DNA of 64,000 nucleotides, taken from NCBI GenBank assembly GCA_019915015.1, contig JAHBBC010000008.1, positions 310,001 through 374,000 on the forward strand, in the 5' to 3' direction. A program made the translations under genes and the position numbers. The notes under the pieces were generated by a model. It was not told the DNA's origin. It saw nothing but the letters and a program-made list of their open reading frames with translations, and did no database searches. This DNA is from Auriscalpium vulgare (Eukaryota > Basidiomycota > Agaricomycetes > Russulales > Auriscalpiaceae). Below, piece by piece: positions 12,581 to 24,410 of the stretch (position 1 is the stretch's first letter; the number at the start of each line of letters is the position of its first letter).

Positions 12581-14035
12581 ATGGCTCACAGTGAACCCAA
12601 CCGCGGGTACGATTCAATAACCTCATCAAACTGACCCACATACTGACGACTGTCGCTTATCAGTGTAACCGCTTCCGCTGAAACTCGTCCTGCTAGGCTT
12701 GAACTGAAAGGTGCGCATGCCTCGTGCTCATCGTGTTATCTGGTCTAATCACTCGCTGCAAGTTGAACGGTGCACCGGATTGCCTGAGCTCCACCTCCTC
12801 AAAGGCTTTCTCGTTGTCATGCGAGTCGATGGTAGTGCAGAGCAGCGCACAAAGATTTCTACAGGCAAGACTGACATTTTCTGGAATGCACCCGGAACCC
12901 ATGTCTTGTATGTGATTGTCTGTGCCTCCGTCTGTTTGTTACTGATTGGAGAGTTTACTAGTGATTTCTCTGAGATATCTCAGGTGCATCTGGAGGTCTG
13001 GGTAGACCGCCGATTCACAAAAACGAAATGTGTTGCGAAGGGATCATTTATTGCTCCTGCTTTGCTACAGACAGGCAATGGTAAGCTGTTTCCTATACTA
13101 CCTGCTGAGGTTACTAACACATTGTCCTTATGTACAGGTCCTCATTCTCTTGATATCATATATCCTCGTGAGAGTGCGGGCTTGCACTGTCAGCTCTATA
13201 TCACTGCTACTGCAATATCCCAGGATGAACATCTGGGTGTCAATGCCCAAGTAGCCAACCTGATTGCACAGCCTTCATCTACTATCAGCCAAGCAGTTAC
13301 TTCAGCATCAACTGTGGCTCAAGCTGTGCAGGAGGATACAGTCTCTGCAGTTGATATATGGGTGCCACTCTTGGAAAAAATCAACCTTTTTGCATCTGTG
13401 ATGGACAAGGTGTCTGAGGTATGCATTATGTCACTGATTTCTGTAGCATTGTGCTTAGCTGCATCTGAAGGTCCATCCATACTTGTCAGCAGCTTGGACA
13501 ATATTGGATGCTGGACGCAAGGTGTGGCATTTTATCCATCTATACATCAGAGCTAATCTGAATGGAGCAGATCATGGTTGCCCAACAGGAGCGTACTGCT
13601 AGAGTTGAAGCCCTTGGACAAGTCATGATCAATGTCTACAATGATATTGATATGACTGCTGATTTGAAGAAGAGCAAAGCTCAGGAAAAAGTTTTTGATT
13701 CTTTGAGCAAGCAAACACTGGAATGTGGCTATTTCATTCTTGACTACTACAAGGACAGGAGCAAATGTAACATCTTCATATTTTCTTCAAAGTTTATAAG
13801 GCTACTAATAAATATACATAGGGCAAGATGCTTTCAAGAATATTCTTCCTAAGACTGATACTTTGATATCAAAATATGAGGATCAATTCAACAAACTCAG
13901 AGATGCCTTGCAATGCTATACTGCTATTGAAACTCAATTCATGGTACAAAGAATGTTTGAGAAAATTGAAAAGGTTGAAAATACTAGTAAGCTGCCTGTG
14001 TTGATTCTTCTAGAAATCTATTAACAAACTCTACA

Positions 14036-15508
14036 GTGGAAAACATGGCTCTTCCGGACATGCCCTACTATGCTATAGGTGCTCGTTATCAAATGGGAAA
14101 AAAGTGTCTGGCTGGGACACGTGAAGGTTTATTGAGCAAGATCAGAGCTTATATTGACAATGTTGATGGGCATCATGATGGCTCTAGAGTGTTCTTATTG
14201 ACTGGTCTCTCTGGCACTGGAAAGTCCTCTGTGGCGCACTCTATTGCTGAGCACTATGATACATTAAATCGGCTGGGATCATCCTTCTGTTTCAAAAAAA
14301 ATAGATCAGCAACCTGCAATGCAGAGCATTTATTCAGCACAATTGCTCTAGATCTTGCACAATTTGATCCCTCCTTTGGGAAGGCATTAATTAAATATGT
14401 TGGAAATAAACAGTCACTTTGTGGAGCACAAGATCTGAAGGAACAATTAAAGAACTTCATATGTTTGCCTATCCAGGAGCTCACATTTGTGGGACCAATT
14501 GTTATTGTCATTGATGCCTTAGATGAGAGTGGCAGTGTGAACTCTCGTGCTCAGCTGTTAGAATCATTTACGGCCATGCTTTCACATCTGCCAAGCAATT
14601 TTCGCATCCTTTTGACTTCTCGCCCAGAGAATGACATTGTGAAGGCTCTTCTTGGAAACCAGCGGATTCACCATTTGAATATGTCAGATGTGTCAAAGGA
14701 ATCCACAAATGATGATATTCTGACATACATTCAATCCGAATTGAGAGATGCCAAGGGAATCCCTTATCCTGTATTTCAAAATCAGCACTATGACATTCTA
14801 GCGATGAAAGCTGAAGGACTCTTTCAGTGGGCTTATATTGCTTGTAGTGTTATTAGGGAATCTACCCCTGGTGGGATGTTTGAAGAGTTTACCAGTCTGA
14901 CTTCAAACACTTTCAAACCAAATAAAGGACCTTTAGATGATATATATCTGTATATATTATCAGCGCTAGTTGCAAGCCCAAATACTAGTCAAAAGGATAG
15001 GAAAGTAGATGCATTAAAAACACTATTGGGACAAGTACTTGCTGCCTTTGAGCCATTATCTGCAGATTCTCTTAAGGAAATGTACAATATGAGCCCCAAG
15101 TCAGCATGGATGGATGACTTTGACTGGGCTTTGAGCAAGTTGGGGGCTTTGCTTACTGGAGTTATTGACCGATCAGAGCCCATCCAGTTTATTCATACTT
15201 CTTTCCGAGACTTCCTCACAAATGAGCCACATAGTGGAGAGTTCTATCTTGAGGAAACATTACACAGCCATGAGTTATTTGCATGGGGAACCCTCCATAC
15301 TATCAGCAAAGTGCTCAAACTCAATATGTGTGATTTTCCATCTTCATATTCTGCCAATAGTGATGTATCTGGCTTGGATAAACAGGTTGATATCTATTTC
15401 AGTGTATGGTCAAAATATGCCATAAAATATTGGGGCCATCACTTTGCCAAATCATTGCTTACAGCAGAACTAGAAAGTTTTGCAACAATGTTTCTTGAGA
15501 CAAAGTTA
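14036..15508 (+). other. NACHT NTPase exon of the split NLR gene
   Basis: This long exon begins MENMALPDMPYYAIGARYQ and carries the P-loop GLSGTGKSS, the Walker B run ending DALDES and a sensor-like LLTSRPEND, followed by helical winged-helix/NACHT-associated sequence with FIHTSFRDFL. Everything expected of a functional STAND switch is present up to FATMFLETKL. The codons after 15508 belong to the inserted repeat and add 26 foreign residues before a TAG at 15584-15586. Confidence 0.85.
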
Positions 15509-16650
15509 CGATTACTCTTAATCGTTTCTTTCTTCAACCAAGTCAGGCCAAAACGTGAACACATTATAAGTCGCTTTAGGAAATAGATCCCACGGTCAAG
15601 TCGCGTCGTCCCAACTGCCTTTTTCAGTAATTCTTAGCTAAGCAGGTCCTGCCGCAACTTGCAGGATCCTCACACTTCAACTATAGCACTAGCATGGTTC
15701 TCATGACGAGTACTCTTCATTATGATTCCTCCTAATCATTTATTTCCTTCATCAGTCAGGCAAAATGCATGCATTAGAAAGATTGCTCTAGGAGATATGT
15801 CCCAAAGCTTGGACTAAAGTCAAGTCGTGTCATCCCACCTGCCTAATTCTGTAATTCTTAGCTAAGTAGCTACTGCCTGCCCTGTGATCTACACACCTTT
15901 GCACTGCAAAGACACTCGTGTCTGCGAGTATTTTGCATTTTCCAAGCTAATTAGCATTGATATACACATGATACCAATTGTTCTCAAGTCAGAAGAGAAG
16001 GCCTTCTAACTTCCCTTTTTGGTAACATGTTCCCACGGGGTGACAATGGTGAGGTTGGCAATTGGGAGGGCTCTAGTTGCTAACTACCATGCATTATATA
16101 TACCAGAAGTGTTGAAAGGATGTTGATCATGTGAATAGCCAATAATATAATTCCTCAACAAGCGTGGGAAAATGACGCAGTTGAATCAGGCAGACTGGGA
16201 TTTTTGCCGGTCAATGAGTCATTGCTTACTAATCCCGGGGATAAAGTACCCGGTTACCCGGCAATTGAGCAATTTTTAGCTAAGTAGCTCCTGCCCAATG
16301 CTTTTCAACACCTTCTCACTTCCAAAGACACTCATGTCTGCAAGTATTTTGTGTTTTGCAAGCTAACCAGCAACAATATGAACATGATTTCAATTGTTCT
16401 AGAGTCAGCAAACAATACTGCACAGTTTCCATTTTAGGTAAAACTTTCCCACGGGTAGGCCAAACACGCACCATGACGCATCAACCGGCACTTTCGACTG
16501 TGTGCATATTTAAACGCGTCATGGTGCACAAACCCGGCTACTACAATACCCGGGCTGAATATTTATATTAATAAAAAGTCACACAGAGGGGGAATTGAAC
16601 CTACAACCTCTTGGCTTTATATATCAACCAATAGTATTGACCACTACACT
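15506..16650 (-). repeat. 1.15 kb dispersed repeat with tRNA-like head, uninterrupted copy
   Basis: This segment is about 95% identical to 42557-42919 joined to 61166-61955. Read on the minus strand it begins with a tRNA-like head: an A-box-like TAGTGTAGTGG at 16641-16651 and a B-box-like GGTTCAATTCC at 16591-16601, about 40 bp apart. It ends at GATTAAGAGTAAT (15509-15522). The body holds three diverged internal units, each with TTAGCTAAG and a GTCTGCGAGTATTTTG-like stretch, and a short palindrome built on CACCATGACGC/GCGTCATGGTG near 16470-16530. The tRNA-type internal promoter suggests a SINE-like origin, though it is long for one. Confidence 0.7.
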
Positions 16651-16768
16651 ACAAGGCCATTTAGCATTATAGGATATGTGCAGTAGTTGTTGACCTTCTA
16701 TCTTCTCCTGCCCTACAAGACAGTTTGCTCTTTGCATCAATTTCTTTCCCCTTCTTTGGTACTTTGGG

Positions 16769-16798
<30 letters not shown>

Positions 16799-16802
<4 letters not shown>

Positions 16803-19311
16803 TACAATTCTTGTGATTTGCAAAATGGAGGAGAATTCCTGAAAAAAAAAAGAGTTCAGAGGTCCTCGACCTGTGGGCTGCGGCGCCACCAGGTGCCGTG
16901 GCTTCGCTCTTGACTCCAACACTTACACATCGCCGCTGCTTCCCACAACATGTGGCGCGTCGTCGCTGTCGTGCTGACGCGCCACGCGACATCGACAACG
17001 TGTATCTCAGCTTCTACTGCGCCTGTGGAGGCGGTTCTGGGCTCAATCGAGATATCCTATCATGACTGATTCACATATACATGCAATTCTATGGTGCTAC
17101 TGTGGATAGAAATTACATACATGTGAAAATGAAATATAACTCTTTTGCCATGAAATACAGCATCAGATAAAACTCTTGGGCATCATAGAAATACATGACA
17201 TCCAAGCCCTCGATTGAGCCCGGAACCGCCTCCATAGGCGTAGTGGAAGCCAAGACACACATTGTCGACGTCGTGTGGTGCGTCAGCACAATGGTGACGA
17301 CGCTGATACACCTTGCTCCATGCTGCGAGGCAATCATTACAGAATTTTCACACTTTCATCAAGTCAACAGACACACAATTCCGAAGATCGCAGCATCGCA
17401 CAGCAGTGCTCCGACCACCCGATTAGTTCTTCCGACCACTCACAAGATTGGACTCTTGCAGAGCAGTCACGCAATCGGAATCATACCTTGGACACCACAC
17501 TCGCGCCAGCAACACCGTTGCACACAGCACACGCAGTCATCCAACCACTTGCTCATTGTTCCAACTGCCACCACACGACCTCAAGCACAGCATCTCCCAC
17601 AGCTGTCATAACGCACCGGAATTCCATCAGACATTTTGATTCTTGGGATCGTTGTTTCAGCACGTGCGCCACGTCTCTCCAACGTCTCTGCGACTTCCGA
17701 GTACCCCCACAGTTGCGCCATTGTCCTCCAACCATTGTCCAGCTCAGTGCTCAAGTTCGCGCTACATATATTCGATCCCGATCGTTCTGCGGTCGGACCA
17801 GCACTCCGATTATCCCTCCACCGCTCTGACCATTGCACACGCAATACCAGAGCATTCTTCCAACCATTCGACGAGTCGCAAAATCGCAACACTTACCTGC
17901 AGCCCCCTCACACATCGGAGTGTATTCTACCACTCGCCAGCCACACCTCCATTGTCTCCTTTTCTAGTTGTAATGTCTTGTTCGACTCTGTAGGATGTCT
18001 CTCCCGCACTCCTTGATAGCGCAGATTGTTTTCCATGTGCTTGCACTGTCCTCCTGATAAGCGCTGATCACTTGCTCTACATTGTTCTATACAGCCTCTT
18101 GACTCTCCTCCATTGTCTGTACCATGTGCAACTTGCACACCATTGTTTGCTTTTGTTCCGACCATTTTCCTTTATTCCGACTTCATTCTTGATCGGACTT
18201 GTACTGCAGCAGTCGAAACATATAAATAGCGGTCGCATCCATACTGCAATACAGATTCGGTTCCCCCCCATGGTTCAGATCTCATTTGGAGCACAGCATC
18301 TCTGTCTCTATTGTATAGTTAGCTCGAGGCAAGCTCTGTCACCTTTGCCTTTGCCTTTGTCTTCGTCGTCGTCTCACGCACTCAGCTCATTGTTCTCCTC
18401 CCTCTCATCTTATTCCATCATCATTGCATCCGCTGTTGCCCTCGCACTTCATCGCTCCGAGTGTCTTGTGACATCGGAGATCACAATTGTGTTCCGCTCA
18501 TCCCGCAGCGATCGCAACATGAATCGGTGTACTTGCACCACTCATCCCTATCTTCCACCCATCGCCCCCGCTCCTCTGACCATCCACACGATTCTGTGTC
18601 ATTGCCTGCATGACTCATCATTGCTCCTACCGTCTTGGGACATGAGAGATCCCAGCCTCGCTTCCATTTGTCCTGTCGCGGTTGCACCCTCGATCGCACT
18701 TACTCCCACCACTTGATCCGACATTCCGACCTGTGCCTCTACTCATCCGACCGTTCGCACGATTGCAACAGTTCAGCGTTGTTGCCCGCACCCCTCGTTG
18801 TTGTTTCGATCACCTCGCAACGCCGTCGCGCATCACGCATTAGAGCCACACTCTGCACACCTTTGTCAACGGTTGTACGCACCGCGTCCAGTTTCTCACA
18901 GTCACTCGCACCACGTGTCCTCACCTCCGGACCCTCGTCGGCACAGTTCTCCGACCGTTTGTGCACTCTGATCCACCTTTCCGACCGCACACACCTCCTG
19001 CGCACCACGTCGGAGACACGCATCCGATCATCTTCGGGACCCTGAAACCCACTCGCACACACACATCATCACGGTACCCTCCTCAGCGCTCTAGGTATCT
19101 GGTATCACACACATTTACCACCCTACTACCTGTGGGTGCCCATCAACACGTCACATGTTGTGGGAAGCAGCAGCGAGAGTGCGGCGGCTATATGTAAGTG
19201 TCAGAGTCAAGAGCGGAGCCGCGGCACCCGGTGGCGCCACAGCCAACGGGTTGAGGACCTTTGAACTCTTTTTGTTCAGTGATTCTCATCCATTTTGCAA
19301 ATCACAATAAT
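16799..19311. mobile_element. Nested unit with long inverted repeats
   Basis: The sequence at 16799-16965 reappears as its reverse complement at about 19145-19311. The shared parts include TTGTGATTTGCAAAATGGA, a GAGTTCAGAGGTCCTC-like run, GGCGCCACC and CTTCCCACAACATGT. Between the arms lies low-complexity sequence rich in TCCGACC-type repeats with no coding potential I accept. It looks like a foldback or MITE-like element inside the larger insertion. An AT dinucleotide run at 16772-16798 sits just outside the left arm. Confidence 0.65.
17270..17890 (+). repeat. CTGATACxCC / TTCGGAA repeat family, copy 1
   Basis: This unit shares with 19430-20075 and 24040-24410 a start around CTGATACACC/GATACGCC, then TTTCATCAAGTCAACAG and many TTCGGAA or TTCCGAC blocks. 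Copies 1 and 2 also share ACCTCAAGCACA.CATCTCCCACAG. It carries no reading frame of note. It lies inside the inverted-repeat unit. Confidence 0.6.
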
Positions 19312-19429
19312 GCAAACACAATATATAGAGTTGAGAAAACATAGCCAATACATCTCTACCATCTGTGTCCAGATCATCTTAATGGTTACAAGTGCTCACT
19401 CTTTGTAGGATATCATATATATAATACAT

Positions 19430-20075
19430 GATAGGGCTAAGCAATAGGTTGATACGCCTTGTTACATGCTGCCAGGCGATCATTGGGGAATTTTTGCCCT
19501 TTTGTCAAGTCGACAGCCACGTAATAATTTCGGAAATTGAGGTGTTTCACAGCAACAGCAGCGTTCAGACCATTCAAGTAGTCTTTCCGAATGTTTGCAA
19601 GGTAGGAGCCAGAGTTCTCACCATTGCAGTCTTGCAAAACATTTCATGATCAAAAGTGCACCTTGGACAGCACCCTTGAACCATCAACCCAGTGGCACGA
19701 CCTGCACATAGTCGTCCAACCTGCTCTCATCATTCCAATGGCCACCACGCAACCTCAAGCACAACATCTCCCACAGCTGTCACAACTCGTCAGAATGCCA
19801 TCAGACATGTTTACTGTTGAGATTGTCATCAGAATGTGTGCACAATGTCACTCCAGTTACTGTGACATCTGTATTCCTCTGCAGTCGCACCATTGTCCAC
19901 CTCAGTTCTTGTACTCGCACTGCATCATTCTGATCCTGATTGTTTTGTATTTTCATTAGCGTCCCGATTATTGCCTCAGGAATCTGACCACCATTCCGGA
20001 GCATTCTTACCGGAAGAATGATCACAATGTCACAACATTGCAACACTCACCTCCGACCACCTAGTGCATCGGAGC
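19430..20075 (+). repeat. CTGATACxCC / TTCGGAA repeat family, copy 2
   Basis: A direct repeat of the 17270 unit, diverged by substitutions and small indels. It has the same order of blocks, from GATACGCCTTGTTACATGCTG to CATCTCCCACAGCTGTCA. It ends near the right boundary of the insertion in the NLR gene. Confidence 0.6.
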
Positions 20076-20577
20076 ATGCAGGACGTTGAGCTACCACCCA
20101 ATGATAGAGACAATCCCCAAGCCTAAACTGTCAGCAATTTTGCTTGGGTATATTTAATGGCCAAGCCCCTCTCCCCCCTGCCCCCTAAATGATTAAGAGT
20201 AATTGTACTGCCATGCTTGCGCTGGCCATTTCCCACCAAGTTATTATTCTGGCTGGAGGCACTTAGTCTACTTAAACTTGTAAACACTGCTACTGCCACT
20301 TTTTCTACCATTAATGTATCCTGCAAGGTGTGTATCTATCTCTATTTCAAACATTCAAATTCTAATATAATATAATAAGACTGAAAAACTGAAGTCTTAC
20401 ACACTAGATGCCAACAGATTTGTGCTCATGTTTGGACCTGCTATTGTCAAATCGATGCCACATATATATCTGTCGAGCATGGCATGTGCACCTCAAAAGT
20501 CACTGGTGCATAACCAGTATAAGAAGTGTTTGCAACATCTGCCTAAAATATCTGTAGGGCATATTTCACATTGGCCA

Positions 20578-22776
20578 GTGACAGTTATAAAAATAGATAC
20601 TACACGCGTTATTACGGCTTTAGCATGTTCCCCAGATGGACATCACATTGCGTCTGGCTCATATGACAAAGCCATCTGCATCTGGGATGCACACACAGGC
20701 CAGCCTGTGGGCACACCTCTTGAGGGACACACAGAATGGGTTGTATCAGTGGCATATTCCCCAGATGGACAGCACATTGTGTCTGGCTCGTTTGACAGGA
20801 CCATCCGAATCTGGGATGCACACACAGGCCAGCCTGTTGGCACACCTCTTGAGGGACACATAAGTCCGGTTATATCAGTGGCATATTCGCCAGATGGAAA
20901 GCACGTTGTGTCTGGCTCAAGTGACAAAACCATCCGCATCTGGGATGCACACACAGGCCAGCCTGTGGGCACGCCTCTTGAGGGGCACACAGATTGGGTT
21001 CGATCAGTGGCATATTCACCAGATGGACAGCACATTGCGTCTGGCTCAGATGACAAAACCATCCGCATCTGGGATGCACACACAGGCCAGCCTGTGGGCA
21101 CGCCTCTTGAGGGGCACACAGAATGGGTTGTATCAGTGGCATATTCACCAGATGGACAACACATTGTGTCTGGCTCGTATGACAGGACCATCCGAATCTG
21201 GGATGCACACACAGGCCAGCCTGTGGGCACACCTCTTGAGGGACACACAGAATGGGTTGTATCAGTGGCATATTCCCCAGATGGAAAGCACATTGTGTCT
21301 GGCTCAGGTGACAAAACCATCCGCATCTGGGACGCACACACAGGCCAGCCTGTGGGCACACCTCTTGAGGGACACACAGAATCGGTTGAATCAGTGGCAT
21401 ATTCACCCGATGGACAGCACTTTGTGTCTGGCTCAAGTGACAAAACCATCCGCATCTGGGATGCACACACAGGCCAGCCTGTGGGCACACCTCTTGAGGG
21501 ACACACAAAATCAGTTGAATCAGTGGCATATTCACCAGATGGACAGCACATTGTGTCTGGCTCGTGTGACAGGACCATCCGAATCTGGGATGCACACACA
21601 GGCCAGCCTGTTGGCACACCTCTTGAGGGACGCATAAGTCCGGTTATATCAGTGGCATATTCACCCGATGGACAGCACTTTGTGTCTGGCTCTTGTGACA
21701 AAACGATCCGCATCTGGGATGCACACACAGGCCAGCCTGTGGGCACGCCTCTTGAGGGGCACACAGAATGGGTTATATCAGTGGCATATTCACCCGATGG
21801 ACAGCACTTTGTGTCTGGCTCAAGTGACAAAACCATCCGCATCTGGGATGCACACACAGGCCAGCCTGTGGGCACACCTCTTGAGGGGCACACAGATTGG
21901 GTTCAATCAGTGGCATATTCACCAGATGGACAACACATTGTGTCTGGCTCGTATGACAGGACCATCCGAATCTGGGATGCACACACAGGCCAGCCTGTTG
22001 GCACACCTCTTGAGGGACACATAAGTCCGGTTATATCAGTGGCATATTCGCCAGATGGAAAGCACATTGCGTCTGGCTCAGATGACAAAACCATCCGCAT
22101 CTGGGATGCACACACAGGCCAGCCTGTGGGCACGCCTCTTGAGGGGCACACAGAATGGGTTGTATCAGTGGCATATTCACCAGATGGACAACACATTGTG
22201 TCTGGCTCGTATGACAGGACCATCCGAATCTGGGATGCACACACAGGCCAGCCTGTGGGCACACCTCTTGAGGGACACACAGAATGGGTTGTATCAGTGG
22301 CATATTCCCCAGATGGAAAGCACATTGTGTCTGGCTCAGATGACAAAACCATCCGCATCTGGGATGCACACACAGGCCAGCCTGTGGGCACGCCTCTTGA
22401 GGGGCACACAGAATTGGTTGTATCAGTGGCATATTCACCAGATGGACAACACATTGTGTCTGGCTCGTATGACAGGACCATCCGAATCTGGGATGCACAC
22501 ACAGGCCAGCCTGTGGGCACACCTCTTGAGGGGCACATAGAACGTGTTATATCAGTGGCATATTCCCCCGATGGACAGCACTTTGTGTCTGGCTCAAGTG
22601 ACAAAACCATCCGCATCCGGGATGCACACACAGGCCAGCCTGTGGGCGCACCTCTTGAGGGACACACAGAATCGGTTGAATCAGTGGCATATTCACCAGA
22701 TGGACAGCACATTGTGTCTGGCTCAGATGACAAAACCATTCACATCTGGAATGCACAAACAGGCAATTCCAACCAT
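20578..22776 (+). repeat. Array of 17 near-identical WD40 repeats
   Basis: Seventeen WD40 units of 43 residues (129 bp) follow one another. The frame of each is constant: GTPLEGH, SVAYSPDG, SGS, TIRIWDAHTGQPV. Variation is concentrated in two patches: the four or five residues after GH (TEWVV, ISPVI, TDWVR, TESVE, TKSVE, TELVV, IERVI) and the positions around H(I/F/V)(V/A)SGS(Y/S/D/G/C/F)D(R/K). Unit 16 has IRIRD in place of IRIWD. High DNA identity between units with variation limited to ligand-facing positions is known for fungal HET/NWD genes, where repeats are reshuffled and diversified. Confidence 0.95.
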
Positions 22777-23076
22777 CTACAGTGCAATCAACCTTCAATC
22801 CAATTTTCGTCTCATGCAGATCATGCCTTGATTTATCCAGAAACCTTACAAATACTTCACCCTGATTCACGCATCAAGCTCCACTTGCAGAATGATGGAT
22901 GGATTGTTGACCTTGCCTCATCTCCACCTGCTCTTTTAATGTGGTTACCTCCACAGTATCAAACAAAGGGGCTGTTTACACCATATACATACTATGTCAT
23001 AGGTGCTCAGCCTATCCAACTTGACCTTAGTGATTTTGGTCACGGCCCTAGATGGGCGGAGTGTATGAAGCAGTAG

Positions 23077-24039
23077 AATCCATGGCTTTGCCTTTGTTGT
23101 ACAACTTTGTCTATCAAGTATATCTTGGTCTCTTTGCAGGTACCAAATTTCTCTTTGTAAAAATATTAGTGTCCCTACAGACAGTATGTCAGCTCTCCTC
23201 TTCTCTCTTGCTCATTCAGATAACACATGCTCTGTGAATCCCAACAATTCCATAGTTGGTCTTGGGCACACAGTCACTGGAGTGGTTACATATGTAGCAC
23301 TGTGCGTAGTGTATATCTGATGGTCTCCGCATCTCCACGGTCACTGAAGCATCGCCCGCTGGCACAAATACTTCTTACCAACGAGCGCATGGACTTGGGG
23401 TCAGTGGCCATTGCAAGCATGGCAGTACAATTACTATAATCATTCTTATTATATCTAGTTTTCTTACATATTTTATGTGATAACAACAGATGCTAAGCCA
23501 TTATATTCTCTACTTACTGTATTAGGCTCAGTTCAATTATAGCTATAAGCACAGGCTCCAGTATGGCTGTATGTGGAACCAGAATTGTGATGTGTGACAT
23601 ATGCTGGTATATATTTTGTGGGGTACTTCATGTACTCCACCTGGTGCTAACAGATCCCACCTATATAGTTTTGACTTAGCATGCTCAGCGAGAGACTAAC
23701 ACCCGTCCATCTGTAATTCTGACAGCTCAAAGACTTTGTAAGGTCCAGAGAGGTAATCTATGCTGCATGGGAGCTTCATCTACTTTCATAAAGTCTGGGA
23801 GACGCAGTGAAAGATATATGGCAAAATATTTAATCAAAAGACAAAGAGAAGATAAAATGTATGCAGTTCTAACAGAATATTGCTTGAATTTATTACATAC
23901 TGTTGCCTAAGTGTACCTTTGACCTACCTAAAAATGGTAAAAATCACATAAATAGAGTTGGTACATTGACTTATTATACTGAGGAATTATGATCATTTTA
24001 CAATTGCCCGCTGGCGCAAATACTTCTTACCAACGAGCG
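23077..24039. repeat. 3' flank of the NLR gene with short repeats
   Basis: A 39-bp block beginning GCCCGCTGGC and including AATACTTCTTACCAACGAGC occurs at 23357 and again at 24006, bracketing about 650 bp of AT-rich sequence. Near 23405-23445 the run GTGGCCATTGCAAGCATGGC followed by AGTACAATTACTATAATC resembles the outer right end of the NLR insertion (20190-20234, reverse complement). This may therefore be the end of another copy of that element. No gene is seen. Confidence 0.5.
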
Positions 24040-24410
24040 CATGGAAAAGCTGGCGGCGGCGCTGATACGCCTGGTTCTGCGGTGTGCGGAGATCTCACTT
24101 CAATTTTCGAACTTTCGTCAAGTCGAGAGTTTCGCTTTGGAGTCACCTGACTTCGGAATTTGGCCAGCAGTTTCCGAGGTTTCAACCCAGTCACTTCGGA
24201 ACTTTCCAAAGTCACGTGACTTCGGATTCCGAACTCGCACCGGTCTCGGCCCGCTAGCACAGCCTCCACGGATCTTTCCGAAGCGCCCGCACGTGATTCG
24301 GTCCAGACTTCACAAGCCCATTATCATCAGACACGCCCCAAACGTGATCCAGAGTTGAAACACTCACAGATTGTTGGGCTATGCCACATCTAGGCCATAT
24401 CCACTCCAGA
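24040..24410 (+). repeat. CTGATACxCC / TTCGGAA repeat family, copy 3
   Basis: This third copy begins GCTGATACGCC and includes TTTCGTCAAGTCGAGAG followed by several TTCGGAA blocks, in the same order as copies 1 and 2. Related TTCGGAAC and GTTCCGAA pieces continue to about 24570. Confidence 0.55.

Larger units (their letters stand above)
15509..20234. mobile_element. 4.7 kb composite insertion in the NLR gene
   Basis: The insert is defined by the reading frame on both sides and by a direct repeat: ACAAAGTTA at 15500-15508 and ACCAAGTTA at 20235-20243, one mismatch. The left part is the 1.15 kb repeat also found at 42557-61955. The middle is a 2.5 kb unit with about 170-bp inverted repeats. The right part is a diverged repeat unit that ends with GATTAAGAGTAAT (20190-20202), the reverse complement of the left-end ATTACTCTTAATC. 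No transposase frame is visible, so it is a non-autonomous or nested set. An 8-9 bp duplication would suit hAT, KDZ or Mutator-type elements, but the superfamily cannot be fixed. Confidence 0.7.
12581..23076 (+). pseudogene. NACHT-WD40 NLR-like gene split by a 4.7 kb insertion
   Basis: One gene in two blocks, 12581-15508 and 20235-23076. The ATG at 12581 is chosen because splicing out 12607-12663 and 12711-12762 gives a continuous C2-like N-terminus (MAHSEPNRG...LELKVERCTGLP...MRVDG). A helical linker follows, then the NACHT NTPase from 14036 with Walker A GLSGTGKSS (near 14204) and Walker B IVIVIDALDES. The left block ends ...FLETKL; the right block resumes TKLLFWLEALSLL, then an intron (about 20329-20408) and MPHIYLSS before the WD40 array. 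Read together this is the normal order of the basidiomycete NWD2/HNWD-type NLRs, cytosolic STAND receptors tied to allorecognition or defence. Reading from the left block runs into the insert and stops at 15586, so the gene should be dead or make a WD-less fragment. Confidence 0.85.

Noticed and set aside
16577..16651. Functional tRNA gene on the minus strand
   Set aside because: A- and B-box-like sequences are present, but acceptor and T stems do not pair well and the same sequence occurs at the edge of the dispersed repeat at 61955, so it is a repeat head.
20643..22739. Long minus-strand and alternative-frame open frames across the WD40 array (for example 416 and 278 codons)
   Set aside because: They mirror the 129-bp repeat on the wrong strand or frame; the plus-strand frame has clear WD40 units.
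23357..24045. Short LTR element bounded by the 39-bp direct repeats
   Set aside because: The repeats are too short for LTRs, no TG...CA ends or primer site are seen, and the interior has no pol remnant.
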